Shown: positions 43,426-55,002, numbered from the stretch's first letter. The stretch is 64,000 nt of DNA from Prorocentrum cordatum (GCA_963575745.1 CAUYUJ010014771.1:1-64000); one strand, 5' to 3'. Translations and numbers: made by a program. The notes: generated from the letters alone by a model not told the origin.

Positions 43426-43576
43426 TGCCGTTGCCACTGCGACTGTCATCGCGAATGCGACTACGACTGCGAGAACAGCGGAATTTTACAACTGGATTCT
43501 CATCTGAATCTTAGGGGGAATGCTTCCAGATATGCTCCTACACATCGCTGTTAGGTTGCTTTGCCGGGATAATTCT
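43426..43576 (-). repeat. End-module repeat, copy 3 (right end of the inverted pair)
   Basis: Reverse complement of 15305-15455 at roughly 90% identity by eye, including the GCGACTGTCATCGCGAATGC block next to the satellite and the terminal GCTTTGCCGGGATAAT. No direct repeat flanking both ends (target duplication) was found by eye. Confidence 0.9.
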
Positions 43577-44027
43577 GGAAGTTACGAGGGCCCTCACAGG
43601 GCCTTTGGACCGTCGAAAAACGACTCGGGATGACAAGCTGACCAAAGGGGGCGGGTCGAGACCTCTGGAGGGCGGCTTCTGAAAAGTCCTGACGTCGGTG
43701 TTCTGGGGAGGAGGAGGAGGAGGAGGAGGAGGAGGAGGAGGAGGAGGAGCAGGAGGAGGAGGCTGAGGACGAGGAAAACGACGAGGACGAGGGGGCGTTT
43801 TCTTTCAGTAAATATGCTCCTCTCCGCCTCATCATTCTGCGCCTCTGCTGCCGCCTGCCGTGTACATCATCGACATTACTTGTATACTGAAGCTGTTTGC
43901 TTATCAAGTGCGAAAAGGAGCGCGCCGGAGGCGCGCGGGCGGCTCGTGTCGTCGTCCGTCTCTGGCCGGCTTCCTCCCTTCCCATACTTGGTAGCATTTG
44001 CTATGCGGAAAGTATATTGTTTCATCG
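43577..44027. other. Between the foldback end and the retroelement; no gene
   Basis: Contains a (GGA)n tract at 43711-43765. A 5' LTR or leader of the downstream retroelement would lie here, but I could not delimit one and no partner LTR lies in the window. Confidence 0.4.
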
Positions 44028-45432
44028 ATGCCTCGTCCCAAACCCTCTACCACTGAGCGTATTGTTCACGGGACCTTAATTCCTGTGGCATCTTGCCCCG
44101 ATTCTCAGAGGAAAGACTGGTTATCAGCCGACACCCGCGACCCAGTCGCTAGGGGATTGAGCTATGATGAGACAGCCGAATTGCCCGCGAGATTATACGA
44201 TGTGCATCGAGACGGGCAAGACCACCAGGACGGCGGCCCAAGGGAGGGCCGCTCTCTTCCCTCTTCTAACCTCACTCGGGTTCCTCGGGGAGGAATTGTC
44301 GAAGGAGCCATTGATTTTTCAGCCGACGATTCTCCCATTCGTGCTCCGATCAGAGAACGTGATCGGACCCCGGATCCGATGAGGCGGAACGGCCCAGCCG
44401 TGAACGCCAGGCGAGGAGCCTTCTCATCTTGGATTGCTGAGTCCCCAGAAACAATACATTCCAGCCCGATTTGCCGTACATTCTATCGAGCCGGCCGCTG
44501 GCCCAGCCAGTCGGCCGCGAGTCGTGGACGAGTCGAGCGGTGTGCTCCCCGCCGTCCCAGACGGTTGGGATCGACCGCCCAGGGCTCGCCCCATCCCGAT
44601 CGCCTTGAACGGGCAACCCGGTCAAGACAGCGACGAACAGCTTGATGACGAAGACGATGTCAATTCTATGGAAGATAACATGGAGTATGCCGCGTACGAA
44701 ATGTCCCCAAGCCGAGTTTTGCCGCTGTTGAACGCTGCCGACTGTCCCGTCCCAGACGGAAGGTCATCCCCAGGACAGGAGACCGTTGACTACGATCACT
44801 TGGAAGCTCTTGGGGAGGCATTTGCGGAACCAGACTTAGACACCACGACCAGCGACCTAGTCCGCAAGGTCCCAGCGGTACACGAGCCATGGGGAACACC
44901 GATGCCGCCCCCCTTTCTCCCAATCGCTGAGGTCCCGCCCCAGGCGGCAGAGGTTGCATCGAGTTCCCAACCTCATGCCAAGCATAACCGGGAGTCCACG
45001 GGCCGAACGCCAGCTCCTCAGCATAAGAAGCACAGGAATGAAGATTACGATTTGAATGCTTCCCCGCTTCAGGAGGGGTTCCATCGGTCTGCGGTCGCCC
45101 CAGGCGATTGGCAGCCGTCGGCCCCCGCGGTAGCTGAGGATGACGGCCCGTTTGACTCTCCAGTCACACTCCGGGAAATGATTGCACAGGATGAACGGGA
45201 TGAGGCGCTCCGCGAGGTGGCCAAGCCACCAGAGAGCACACGCACTCGCCCTCGATCGTCCGCTTCGAGCAGGGGGCGGCCCAAGATCCCACGATCTGGT
45301 GCCCGACCGACTTCGAGGAGCAACAGCGCCACTTCCACGCGCGAGGCGCGCTGGAACCAGGGCCCTGGTTGCCCGCCCCAGGCGGAGAGAGGGGGCCCGG
45401 GGAAAGCGCGCAAAACGGGGGGGGCCTTGTAG
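44028..45432 (+). pseudogene. Copia-like Gag, N-terminal acidic/proline-rich leader
   Basis: ATG 44028-44030 opens a frame (MPRPKPSTTERIVHGTLIPV) that hands over to a second frame near 44440-44500. That frame runs to 45432 with acidic, disordered text (DEQLDDEDDVNSMEDNMEYA; LEALGEAFAEPDLDTTTSDL). No domain. It is placed with the retroelement because the frame chain continues without a gap. The shift out of this frame coincides with a run of 7 G at about 45418-45424. Confidence 0.5.
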
Positions 45433-47140
45433 GCGCCCAGTGCGTGGGTATTGTTCCAGCGTGTGACCCAAGTGTGGAAATCAATGGTGGTGTGAGGACT
45501 GCATCCAGATGGGAGAACATAACTGCCAATACTTTTTGATCCAAGCCATGCAGGAGCAAGCCAGGGCCCTAGAGGCCCAGAGACAGCAAGATACCATGGC
45601 CTTAGAAGCCCTGAGGGCCGCACAGGCCCGGCTGGATCGAGAAAAGATGAATGCAGTTATTGCCGACGTTCAGAAGAAGTTCGAAGCTGATAGCACTAAT
45701 GTCCTCTCAGACCGCGGCTGCCCAGCAGCGCGCGGAAGAAGCTGAGAACCAGATTGTTGAGACATTATATTCTGAGCGACGGGCTGCCCTGGCGGTGCGC
45801 AGTCAAGCTGTAGACGCCAAGTCCGCCTGCGCCGCTGTTGCGGCGGCGAGGCTAGAAGGGGGGGGGGGGGTGCCGCGAAAGCCAAGGCAGAGCATGAAAG
45901 AAAGGAGCTCCAAGATCAGCTTTGCGCTGCTAGGCTGGAAGCGGCCAACGCACATATCATAGCTGCGAAGATGGTTGACCATAATAAACAATATCGAGAT
46001 GAGCTCAAGAAGCATGAACACGCTGGGGCATCGCATCGCCAAATACAATCAGGCGACGGAGCTCGCCCACCGGCCAAGCTGGCAGGGACGAGCAGACGAC
46101 CATCACTGGCGGCCCAGCCGCCTGGCGCCACGTCGTCGCAGGCCCCGCCTAGCTCGGCGCCTCCAGAGGGCGGGATGCCGCCATTGCTGCGGGCGAGGGC
46201 TGCCCAGCAGCCTCAGTCCGTGAGAGGGGGCCTCGCCGAAAGTTGTTCAGCATGTTCAAACCCAAAGGTCGGTTTATGCGCCACTTGCGGGTCACCCAGT
46301 TGCAAAGACCATTTTGATATGAACGCGAAGCGTTGCGTCGCGCGTGCCCAACGAAAGAGTTCGCCTGTGGGACAGGCGGAGGGGGATGAGCAATTGAAGC
46401 GAGATAGCGCTAACCCCAACCTTTTGGCCCAACAGCAGAAGCTCCTTGCTGATATTTACGCTGACAAGTCTAACGCGCAGAGGATGAAGGGGCAAGCTGA
46501 GGAACAGCTTCGATTGAGCTCGGAGAAGTCTGCCGCCAACATTCGCGATAAAGAAGAAGCGCTGGCCCGCGCAGCTGCATCAGAGAAAGAGGTGATGGAG
46601 CTCAAGGCTGCCATCGCTGAATCCTTGAAAGAGAAAGACCAGCGTGCGCGGTCTCGACCACATGCAGCTGACCGAGAGGCGGCCTTGGAAGAAAGGGCAA
46701 GAGAGATGACAAAGACCATGGGCATGGAACCCTTCCAATTTATCGAGGAAGCGTTGGACAACATGTCCAAATTTCATTCGTTCGATGTGCCCCAGCTTTC
46801 GCAGGAGACGCCCGCCAGGCCAGCTTTGCAACCCCATTTCACTGTCCCTGGCCCTGCCACCGAAGGTCCGGCCAAGCCAGGCATCTCCGGGAATAATGTA
46901 CCTTTCGATGCCGAGATGCAAGGCGCTGTAGACGATATGACCCCTATAAAATATCATCCTTTCACACAGGCGGGACCAGCGAGGCCACCGGCGGCCCAGC
47001 CGCCGGGCGGAGGTAACGGCAGCACGCCAGCGGCCACGCCGTCTGGCGGGGCAGGGCAGAGCAATGATGGGGATGATCAAAGTACCGCACCAAGTACCGA
47101 CTTCTTGTGCGCAATCGCCCATGCCGCCCAAGACCAGTGA
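45422..47140 (+). pseudogene. Copia-like Gag, zinc and coiled-coil part
   Basis: Starts with a Cys cluster (CRRPVRGYC, in-frame TGA 45464-45466, then PKCGNQWWCEDC). A long heptad-like helix follows (45540-45960: QAMQEQARALEAQRQQDTMA), broken by a frame change near 45700 and one at a 13-G run (45858-45870). A second Cys/His cluster is at 46235-46345 (ESCSACSNPKVGLCATCG, CKDHF). Another coiled coil (46430-46720) leads into proline-rich text. The frame ends at TGA 47138-47140 but continues unchanged on the other side. Confidence 0.6.
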
Positions 47141-49357
47141 GGGAAGCCGCCTCCAGGGAGTCCGGGGGGCCCTGGATCCCCAGGCGGCGGGGGCGGCCCT
47201 GGCGGACCTCAGGGCCCAGGTGGGCCCAATGACCCGGGAGGTCTTGACGAGAGTGCCCCTCTGGACCAATGGAGACAGGTTGGCAACAATCAAAAGGTTG
47301 ATCTGATGGACATTCCCGATGTTACAAACATACGGGAGTGGCAGATGCATGCCGTCCGTGCTGCGGCTGGATCGCCCCCTGAGACTCAGGAGGCGCAGCT
47401 TTGGATCATGGAAGCCATGGGCCCCACCGTGCCTAAAAAACAACTTAGGAACCCGGGTCGGTCCGGACGCCTCGACATCATGTTCGCCACTTACTTGATT
47501 GGGAAATTTACGAAGATGCGTAGGAATCGCAATCTTCCTGTTCATCACAATCATTTCTTTCACCAGATCCAGCGCGCGGAGTTCGCTGCCCAGAATGAAA
47601 AGATACTCTTGACAGGGCGCGAAATGATACGGGCCATATGCTACTGGTGCTCAGTTAGATCGGAGCTGGGTCAGCATCGTATTTCACGTGATATTTTCAA
47701 GGTCGTCATTGATCCCAATCGCCCAGGCGCTGATTTGTACCATCTCTATAATGAATGGACAGATGTGCATCAACAACTCTACGGCGCACGACCTCCGCCC
47801 GGAGAAATGCGAGCTTCGATCCATGCCCACTTCCTTGAGCAATGCAGGAAGCCCAAGAATTTAAGCATGATTTGTCAGTTTTATGATCTGTCTTCAGACA
47901 AGCCAGGGGCGGGCATGCGCACTTACGAATGGCTCATAGCTCAGATTGAAATGATGATGTTGCGCGAGAAAGAAAAATTGATCATCGATCTGCATGAGGG
48001 TACTTTGAATCAACGTGCTCGTCAGATGCGCTTGGGCGGCGGCGGAGGCAACGGCAACGAGAACCGCCGAGGCCTCAACGGCAAAGCCGCTGCGGCAGAG
48101 GTAGCAGCGCGTCTCGGGAAATCCACAGATGTTATGAAGAGTGGAGCGGCAAAGGGCGAGACAACGTGCAAATTCGTCCGTAACGGAGAGACCCGCCCGC
48201 GCGCGGGTCAGGGTTGCCCGTTCAATCACAAGAAGCCCAAAGCTGCCGCTCCGGCCCACCCCGCTGCGGGGGCTAACTCGAACGCTGCCCCAGCTCAGAA
48301 CGCACGTTCTCGAGGGAGGTCTGAGAAACCTAAAGGCGGTGGTCGAAAGGCGCGGAGCCAATCGCAGACCCCGGCAGGTGGCCGTGGAAAGGGCACGCAG
48401 CAGCGGACTATGAGCCAATATGAACGTTCGCGCGAAAAACAGAGCAAGTTGCCGTGCCACCGTTTCTCACGCGACCCCAAGAACTGCCGTGGACACCAGG
48501 GCGGTTGCTACAAGCAACACAGAGCCCTGACCGCAGAAGAAAGGCTCAAGCGTGACAAATATGAGGAGGCTAAGCTCAAAGCGGGAAAGCCTCTGGGATA
48601 CGCGCGCACAGTCAAGCAAGCCAACGCCGCCGCTGCCAATGTCTCTTCATCCTCAGGAGGCGGCGGCTCGAGGGCCGCCAGCGCGATCTCAGAGCGACGC
48701 CGGAGCGATGGAGACAAAGGCAAAGGCAAAGGCAAAGGCAAGAGCAAAGATAATATTTGCCGCTCTTTCAAGGAAGCGGGACGGCGCACGCGTGGGAAGG
48801 ATTGCTGGTTCGCCAAGACCACGCCCAACCATCCGCGACACTGGCTCTGCACTGGCGGCCGCGCCGCCAGTGCAGACGGACTGATTGGATTAATGTTGTT
48901 AAGGATGATATTTATTGCCTTCCTCGCGAGACGGATGCGGCGGTGCCCGCGTCGGTCAAAGCGATTGCGGGGAGGCAAGAGTGTGTCCACTGACCCAGTC
49001 AGCCTGGGCGCGTCCGCGCGCCCAGCCCCGTTAGTTCGGGCCCCCCCAGGGCAGAAGCAGGCCGGCTTTTATTTTCCAGAGGCCTCTATAAATACAAGCG
49101 GAGGAGTTGATGACAACTCTTCCAGTGGGGAGTCTCTCCACGACCGCAGGGAGCAAGTTGAGAGTCTCGTAAATATTCTTGCCAATTTCCTGCATCCTCT
49201 CTCTCTCGGGGCGCTATCAAGCTGCGTTGGAGCGAGCCCCCCAGCAAGAGTTGCATTCGATCTCAGACAAAGGGTCGGTGCAATTTCCGCGTCCGATTTG
49301 ACCCCTCGACTGCGGAACCCGCCATCGCTTGTAGGAAGGCGCGTCGCCGCGACCTAA
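47141..49357 (+). CDS. Copia-like Gag, capsid-like and CCCH-finger part
   Basis: Same frame as the previous entry after TGA 47138-47140. A Gly/Pro-rich linker leads to ATG 47306 and a helical capsid-like region (REWQMHAVRAAAGSPPETQE; GRSGRLDIMFATYLIGKFTK; LYHLYNEWTDVHQQLYGARP). Three Cys/His fingers follow: TTCKFV..GCPFNH (about 48165-48235), PCHRFSRDPKNCRGHQGG with CYKQH (48450-48520), and CRSF..DCWFA..HWLC (48760-48850). Between them lie Lys/Arg/Gly-rich linkers, so RNA binding is likely. CCCH-type rather than CCHC fingers occur in dinoflagellate Copia Gag, by my recollection. The last 100 codons drift and the frame changes near 49280. Confidence 0.65.
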   Translation, partial: GKPPPGSPGGPGSPGGGGGPGGPQGPGGPNDPGGLDESAPLDQWRQVGNNQKVDLMDIPDVTNIREWQMHAVRAAAGSPPETQEAQLWIMEAMGPTVPKKQLRNPGRSGRLDIMFATYLIGKFTKMRRNRNLPVHHNHFFHQIQRAEFAAQNEKILLTGREMIRAICYWCSVRSELGQHRISRDIFKVVIDPNRPGADLYHLYNEWTDVHQQLYGARPPPGEMRASIHAHFLEQCRKPKNLSMICQFYDLSSDKPGAGMRTYEWLIAQIEMMMLREKEKLIIDLHEGTLNQRARQMRLGGGGGNGNENRRGLNGKAAAAEVAARLGKSTDVMKSGAAKGETTCKFVRNGETRPRAGQGCPFNHKKPKAAAPAHPAAGANSNAAPAQNARSRGRSEKPKGGGRKARSQSQTPAGGRGKGTQQRTMSQYERSREKQSKLPCHRFSRDPKNCRGHQGGCYKQHRALTAEERLKRDKYEEAKLKAGKPLGYARTVKQANAAAANVSSSSGGGGSRAASAISERRRSDGDKGKGKGKGKSKDNICRSFKEAGRRTRGKDCWFAKTTPNHPRHWLCTGGRAASADGLIGLMLLRMIFIAFLARRMRRCPRRSKRLRGGKSVSTDPVSLGASARPAPLVRAPPGQKQAGFYFPEASINTSGGVDDNSSSGESLHDRREQVESLVNILANFLHPLSLGALSSCVGASPPARVAFDLRQRVGAISASDLTPRLRNPPSLVGRRVAAT

Positions 49358-49909
49358 AAGAGTTGCCCTCGAGCGCTGAAGACAGGTGGAGGTTCCCAGA
49401 TGAAGTGCGCCGGCAATTGTCCACCCAGTGGAGGGCATCTGCGGCGGAGGCCTTAATCAGGGCATCAGACCTACAAGATGACGTCTGGCACCTTTGGTTG
49501 AGGACTGAGGAGGGGAAAGAGGGCCCGCACGGCACAGCTGCTGCGGGATGCACAGACAAGGATGCTGCATATCTCGGAGCGCTGAGCTTTATCATTGATA
49601 CGGGGCGTGGGTATAACCTCATAGCGGAAAGATATTAAGAGCGCAGGTGCAATGATATTGATCCGAAAGTTTCCGCAATCGATCACTCTGAATACTGCCG
49701 GGGGAGAATCGAAAGCCCTCGGTTCAGTTCGCATCGCATGTCCCAAATTTAAGGGTGGCAGTTTCAACGCGTTCGTCATGCCGGACACTCCGTGCGTGAT
49801 CTCGGTAGGCGAGCGGTGCATGGATCACGGCTTTAGCTTCTTCTGGCCAGCTGGCCGAAGGCCCTACCTTCTGTTGTTCTGTCGCCCAACGGTTAAAGGG
49901 TGGACCTGA
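49285..49909 (+). pseudogene. Copia-like aspartic protease
   Basis: A frame opening near FRVRFDPSTAEPAIAC reaches LGALSFIIDTGRGYNLIAER. Asp-Thr-Gly (Asp codon 49597-49599) is the retropepsin catalytic triad. A stop (TAA 49636-49638) and a frame change follow. The second half then reads ITLNTAGGESKALGSVRIAC, FNAFVMPDTPCVISVGERCM and HGFSFFWPAGRRPYLL up to 49909. The order Gag-PR-IN-RT is that of Ty1/Copia elements. It is broken by one frameshift. Confidence 0.68.
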
Positions 49910-50294
49910 TCGTCGAGGGCAAGATTCCGCACTTGACCCTTTAAGGCAAAGAGGCGCTGGGTCAGTGGATGTGCGCGGTTGCCGCTGGGGAGGGTGAACC
50001 CCCCGAGCGGTGGTGTTGCGTGACGCCAGGCGCCAAGGCATTTCTGGATAATGTGGAATCGGCGGGGGGACCTCCGCCCCATGCTGTTCAGACTCGCGTA
50101 ACCATAGACTTGCATAGACATGAGTTGATTGGCAATCGCAGCTATGTTGACGTACGGCCGGCTGAGCCCGCGCCTGTTTTCCCGTCCTCGTTCGACTCTG
50201 CGGATACCACCACTTATTTCTACTATGCCCTCGCAAGGCTAGCGAATGCGGTTGGACTCGGAAACCTACCGGCATCGCTGCCTCCAACTGTCTC
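49910..50294 (+). other. Protease-integrase linker
   Basis: A plus frame (49969-50298) reads GAKAFLDNVESAGGPPPHAV and VTIDLHRHELIGNRSYVDVR. It is plausible polyprotein linker without a motif. Confidence 0.4.
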
Positions 50295-51441
50295 TTGACT
50301 TTGCCCTGCCGCGGCCAAGCCGTTTGTGGCGCCGACGCTCAGCCCGGCCAAGCCGTGGCCTGCGCTGCCGCACATAAGAGCCCTTGTTGGTACGGGGTCT
50401 CAGGATGCCTTCCTTTCGACGTGGATCACGGGTTGGACTCCGATGCGTGCGACGCGGCCCCCGGGCCCGAGGAGGAGGATGTTGGAGACGCTGGTTGCGT
50501 CGACCTAGTCGACATTGACGCGCCATCAGGACTAGACCCAGACGATGCAGAGGTTGAGCTGTCGGGTTCCCTTGCCGAGCGACTCAAGAAGGTCGCAGCC
50601 TCCCTCACGCATCTCCTAACTCATACTCCCAAGAACCCGTATTGTTCTGCATGCAATTGGGCTAAAGCTCTGAGACGACAGCAGCGCAAAGCGCGCAACC
50701 AAGGGCTGAAGATTCCCCGCCCATGCGCTAACCCCACTTCGTTCGGACATCTGACGACGATGGACCATTGGTTTGCGATGGATGAACTCGCGTGGGCTCC
50801 ACGAGGAGACCGCGTGTGTGACCTTTCGCGACCGAGCTACTGATCTCCTCGCCGCTCAGGGTGTTCACGACAAGTCTGCAGTTCACATTTGTAACTTTTT
50901 AGTAAACCTTAAAGCCCCAGGAGAGAAGTTATACTATTGTTACACAGATGGTGCACCAGAGCTCGCTAGGGCATGTTACGAGCTCAAGATCGCCCACGAT
51001 CCTACCATCCCAGGAAACAAGAAGCAAAACGCTGTTGCTGAACGTGCAAACGGTTTGGTGCAGATGGGGACCCGGGCTCTTCTGATGCAGGCCGGTCTCC
51101 CGCCGCCATATCGGACGTATGCCGTCAGATATGTTTGTTTCTGTTACAACGCCAGGGCCCCTGAAGAGGGGAAGTCTAGTTGGGAGCGTCGCTTTGGACA
51201 CTTGTTCGAGGCACCGCTGCTTCCCTTCGGGCCCCTTGTGCGCTATGTGCCACAGCCAGAGTCATGGTTTCGAACCGCCAAGACTGGTGGTGCGATGATC
51301 CCTGGATTGTACCTAGGGTATGTCCACAAAGCGGGGGGCATGGTTGGGCCAGGAAGTTACGTGGTGCCGCTTCGACAGCTCGACGGACTTACAAGCGACC
51401 CAACATTGAAAAGTCCCAACAAGTTTACAGCAACATCCTAG
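50295..51441 (+). pseudogene. Copia-like integrase (zinc-binding and catalytic core)
   Basis: An acidic linker is followed by the pre-integrase zinc site LTHLLTHTPKNPYCSACNWA (H-x3-H..C-x2-C, about 50610-50660). The catalytic core begins with TTMDHWFAMDELAW (first Asp about 50762). After a frame change near 50815 it continues FRDRATDLLAAQGV, CYTDGAPELARAC (second Asp 50947-50949) and QNAVAERANGLVQMGTRALL (Glu about 51040), so D,D-35-E is complete. The C-terminal part has VRYVCFCYNARAPEEGKSSW and GGAMIPGLYLGYVHKAGGMV. Stop at 51439-51441. Confidence 0.8.
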
Positions 51442-52815
51442 ATGGCACTGCTGATGACCAAGCGCCACAATTTCCCATGAGAAAAGCGTATGAGAAGGCG
51501 ATGACTGAAGCGCGCTCCGTTACGATCCCCCCCGCTGGTGAAGCCGCGGCCGCCCCAGATGGTTCGGGGCAGGGGGCAGGGGCACAATCGGTCCATCCGT
51601 TTTGCGCAGATGACCCCGCCGCGGCTATGCCACCGCCTCCCCGAGGAGGCGAGGACGCACCGCCACAAGACTCCGAAGCCGATTCCGATGATGACGACGG
51701 TCCTGGGGGTTTGCGCGTGGACGACGAGACTGTGGTCGTTGGCGGTCGGGGCCCACAGCGAGACTCTCGCCCAGATGAAGGTCGAGATCAGAAGTTCGGT
51801 CTCGCTCATATTGAGTACCGTTTGGATCGACACTCTTAACTTTTCGGCGACCAAGCCGCGCGAAAGGATTCCCGGGAAAGGGCAGCTCCTTGCTCGCGCG
51901 ACCCAAAACCTTGATACACTGGAATGCCACGAAGATCGCCGTGTTGTTGTTGGACTAACGAACGATGAGCTAACCAAAAAGCTCCCATTGACAGGTCGTC
52001 GAAAGACATGCAGCATTCGAGTTTTACTTTATTATGGCCCCGAGTACGTTCCCGTGACTCGAGTGTGGGTTACAGACCCAGATCCAAAGCACGGTACCCA
52101 ATGGCTCAAAAAGTTGCCTGAATCCACCAATCCTGGCATTCATCCTGGTCGTTGGTTTAATATGGGTCAGTCCCAGCGTCGAGCGGCTGTTGAACAATGC
52201 AAAGCCGAAAAGAGAAGTTTCTCTGGCATTGGTGATCCCGGCCCTTGTATTGCCTTCTTGCACGACATAGGCTTAGACGTGGACGATCCAGGGCGCCCAT
52301 CCGAGCCCGCGGTGGCCAAGCCAGCCGCGGCGCCTCCACTTTCTGAAGAGGATGCTGCCTACCTCGCAGCTCACCCCAAGGCGAGGAGAGCCGCTCCATG
52401 GGCAGTTGAGCGATTTCGAAGACACGCGGCACAGGGCGGCCAAGCCGCAGCTGTGGCCGCCGACTCCTCCGCCGAGGAGGACTCGGGAGAAGAAGAATGT
52501 TTTTCGGATGACGAGGATGTTTGGTGGAAACAAACTTGGCGCGGCGGTGCCATCGCGCGCGATGGCGATCCCTCCGGTCAAGTCGGTAGGGGCCCAGTAT
52601 CTGACGCGGTATCTGAAGTGACACAGGAGGCAAGCCAGACCTCGAGTCCGGCGGCCGCCGCATTGCGGCGCAGCGTGCCTCGGACGCCGCCGCAGGATAG
52701 CTCGGCCCCAATGCCAGGTCACCGAGAAAAGGAAAGATTTGATTTGGATTACCTGTGCAAACCTTTCACTGATCTTATTTCAGTTGTAGAAGAGCCCGTT
52801 CAACTCCCCAATTAG
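51442..52815 (+). pseudogene. Integrase C-terminus to RT linker
   Basis: Continues the polyprotein in changing frames: YKRPNIEKSQQVYSNIL near 51390-51440, acidic/Pro-rich text to about 51740, then a frame open from 51538 to TAG 52813-52815 with protein-like text from 51900 (LECHEDRRVVVGLTNDELTK; RVLLYYGPEYVPVTRVWVTD; GRWFNMGQSQRRAAVEQCKA). A linker of this kind separates IN and RT in Copia polyproteins. The frame continues past the TAG without a shift. Confidence 0.55.
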
Positions 52816-53858
52816 TGGCGACAGACTCGGATTGATGCCGCAGTTGCGCGATCTGTTTCCAAGGTTGAGGCCCAGGCGAATCAAGATGCCAAGGCCGCTT
52901 TGAAGAAAGAATGGGGCCGATTGCGAGAGATAGGCGCATGGAATGAGAAAGGCGTCAAAGAGTACGCCGATGTTGTTGCAGAACTCAAAGGGACGACTGC
53001 CCACTTTGGTCGTCTGTTCGCAATCCTTGTAGAAAAGAATTCCGAGCTGCCGCTAGGACATAAAGATCGGTACTATAAGGGCCGGGTCGTCTTTGACGGC
53101 TCCAGCGTGAGAGATCAGAATAAAGAGGTGGCTTTGTTTCAGGAACTTTCCAGCAGCCCTGCTACAACGCAGGCTAGCAAAGCAGCCGACACCTACGGGC
53201 TCTTTGACGGTCGTAGCATTGAACAAGCCGACGCCCGTCAGGCCTACACTCAATCTAAGCTGGGCGGCACCCCGACATGGGTGTTCCTGCCCCGTGCAGA
53301 GTGGCCTGAGTCCTGGTCGCACATGCGCAATCCCGTATGCCCATTAATTTTATCTTTGTACGGACACCTTGATTCAGCAGGGCATTGGGGGCAGCATTGC
53401 GAAGGGCATGACACGGCCAACCTGTTTATCAAATGTAGCCCGTGGCGGAGCCGCTATTTTCACACTGAGGTGAAACTCTTCTTGATTATCTACGTTGATG
53501 ATTTCAAGTTGGCTGGTCCTGCTGACAAGCTGGCCCAAGGATGGTAGTTGTTGCACACCCCATCCCCCAATTGCCCCAAGGGCATAGAGATCGACCCTCC
53601 GACCGCGGTCGGACGCTACGTGGGATGCGAACACCGGCTTTCAACGCAGCCTGTCGACTGGCAAGGCGAGTTGCCCGCGATACTTGACCCACCGCCTCCC
53701 GAAGTTTAGAAGAACGCACCCGTCTCAGACGAGAGCGCCGAGGAGGAACTGGGGGGCGACTCAGCGGCCGAGCCGCCTGAGCCATACCAGCCAAGAGAAC
53801 CCAAACAGGCCAGGGTCATCGAGTATGATATGACCGAATCTTCGATTCCTGCGTCACA
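52816..53858 (+). pseudogene. Copia-like reverse transcriptase
   Basis: Same frame as upstream after TAG 52813-52815. EWGRLREIGAWNEKGVKEYA begins the RVT_2 domain. KGRVVFDGSSVRDQNKEVAL is followed by SIEQADARQAYTQSKLGGTP (first catalytic Asp), VFLPRAEWPESW, LILSLYGHLDSAGHWGQH and LFLIIYVDDFKLAGPADKLA, with YVDD at 53491-53502. All three catalytic Asp are present. Two further in-frame TAGs (53545-53547 and 53707-53709) follow, with PPTAVGRYVGCEHRL between them. Confidence 0.88.
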
Positions 53859-55002
53859 TTGTATGCCCAGCTCACAGATACCGACCCATCTACGCATCCC
53901 GCTGCAGGCACCCCTTTCGGCCCCGAGCTTGCCGACCTCGAGGGCGGCCAAGGCGGGCCCCGAGGCGAAGTTTGCCCTCCTGCAGAAGAGGCCCTTGCGT
54001 CAGCTTTGAACATTATCGTTGACGTTGGGCCCCCTGACCAAGAGGTAGTGGTGAACGGCGTCGCTGCCGCGGCGGCCGGCCCCGACGACCCAGAGCCGCC
54101 GACCAAGTCGGGTGTGTTCCAGCCCATTGCGGCTGAAGTCTTGGTGAAGATCTTATACGGTGCAAGAACGGCCCGATGCGACCTTCTCCGCGCAGTTTGC
54201 CATGCAGCGAGTTGCATTACCAAATGGACAGAACAATAAGACATTGATCTTTTTCCGCCTCATTTGCTATGCCAAATCTACTTCCCATTACCGTATGTCC
54301 TCGTGGGTAGGGGATAGTATGGAGGATGTCTTGTTGAATCAATACTCCGATGCGGATCTGGCGAGTGACGTCCGAACACACAGGAGCACAAGTGCCAGTT
54401 ATCAAGCGATTCGGGGCCCTTACACTAGAGCCGGTCAATCCATGGAGCCTCAGCGACTGACGTGCTTTTCTCATGGCACCCTTGAAGCTGAGATTGTTGC
54501 CGCCGACCTCGCCCTGCGAAAAGAGCTGCTTGCGGCTCTTCCGTTCTGGGAGATACTGCTTGGACGACAGATACGTTGTCTTTTCTTGGAAGATAACCAG
54601 GCATTGTGCAAGGTCATTAAAGAGGGAGGGCCCATGAAGCGAATGCACCTTCCTCGAGCTCATCGCATCGACGCTGCCGCAGTTTCCGAACAATTTTCCC
54701 GAGGTGTAGTGGAATTCCAGTATGAACGGACACAGAACGAGGCTGCCGATATTGGAACGAAGCGATTCACAGACCCATTGGCCTGGGTCAAAGTTTTATA
54801 TCTTGTCAACGCAGTGACCCCCAAGTTCTGGACCGCCCAGCGGTGCCGAGACTATTTAGATTCGACGTTTTCTGACGGCCCCCCCTTCAAACCCAGGGGG
54901 ATTCTCAAGCCCCGCTTAGGTCCTAGTTCGGCCTTGCGGGGAGGAGCCGCTGCGCCCAGTAAAAAGATGGATAAGAAGAAGAAGTGCCTCAATAAGAGTT
55001 AG
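53859..55002 (+). pseudogene. RT connection and Copia-like RNase H
   Basis: The connection reads VFQPIAAEVLVKILYGARTA then RCDLLRAVCHAASCITKWTE (to 54239). After a frame change the RNase H follows: MSSWVGDSMEDVLLNQYSDA (Asp about 54350), STSASY, TCFSHGTLEAEIVAADLALR (Glu about 54490), CLFLEDNQALCKVI (Asp about 54593), LPRAHRIDAAAVSEQF and QNEAADIGTKRF (Asp about 54748). These are the DEDD positions of Ty1/Copia RNase H. A basic tail reaches TAG 55000-55002, but the frame stays open beyond it. Confidence 0.85.

Noticed and set aside
42382-43449. 355-codon Ser/Leu/Ala/Gln ORF
   Set aside because: Translation of the hexamer satellite in a stop-free frame.
43577-44027. 5' LTR of the retroelement
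   Set aside because: No TG..CA-bounded repeat with a partner anywhere in the window. It cannot be supported.
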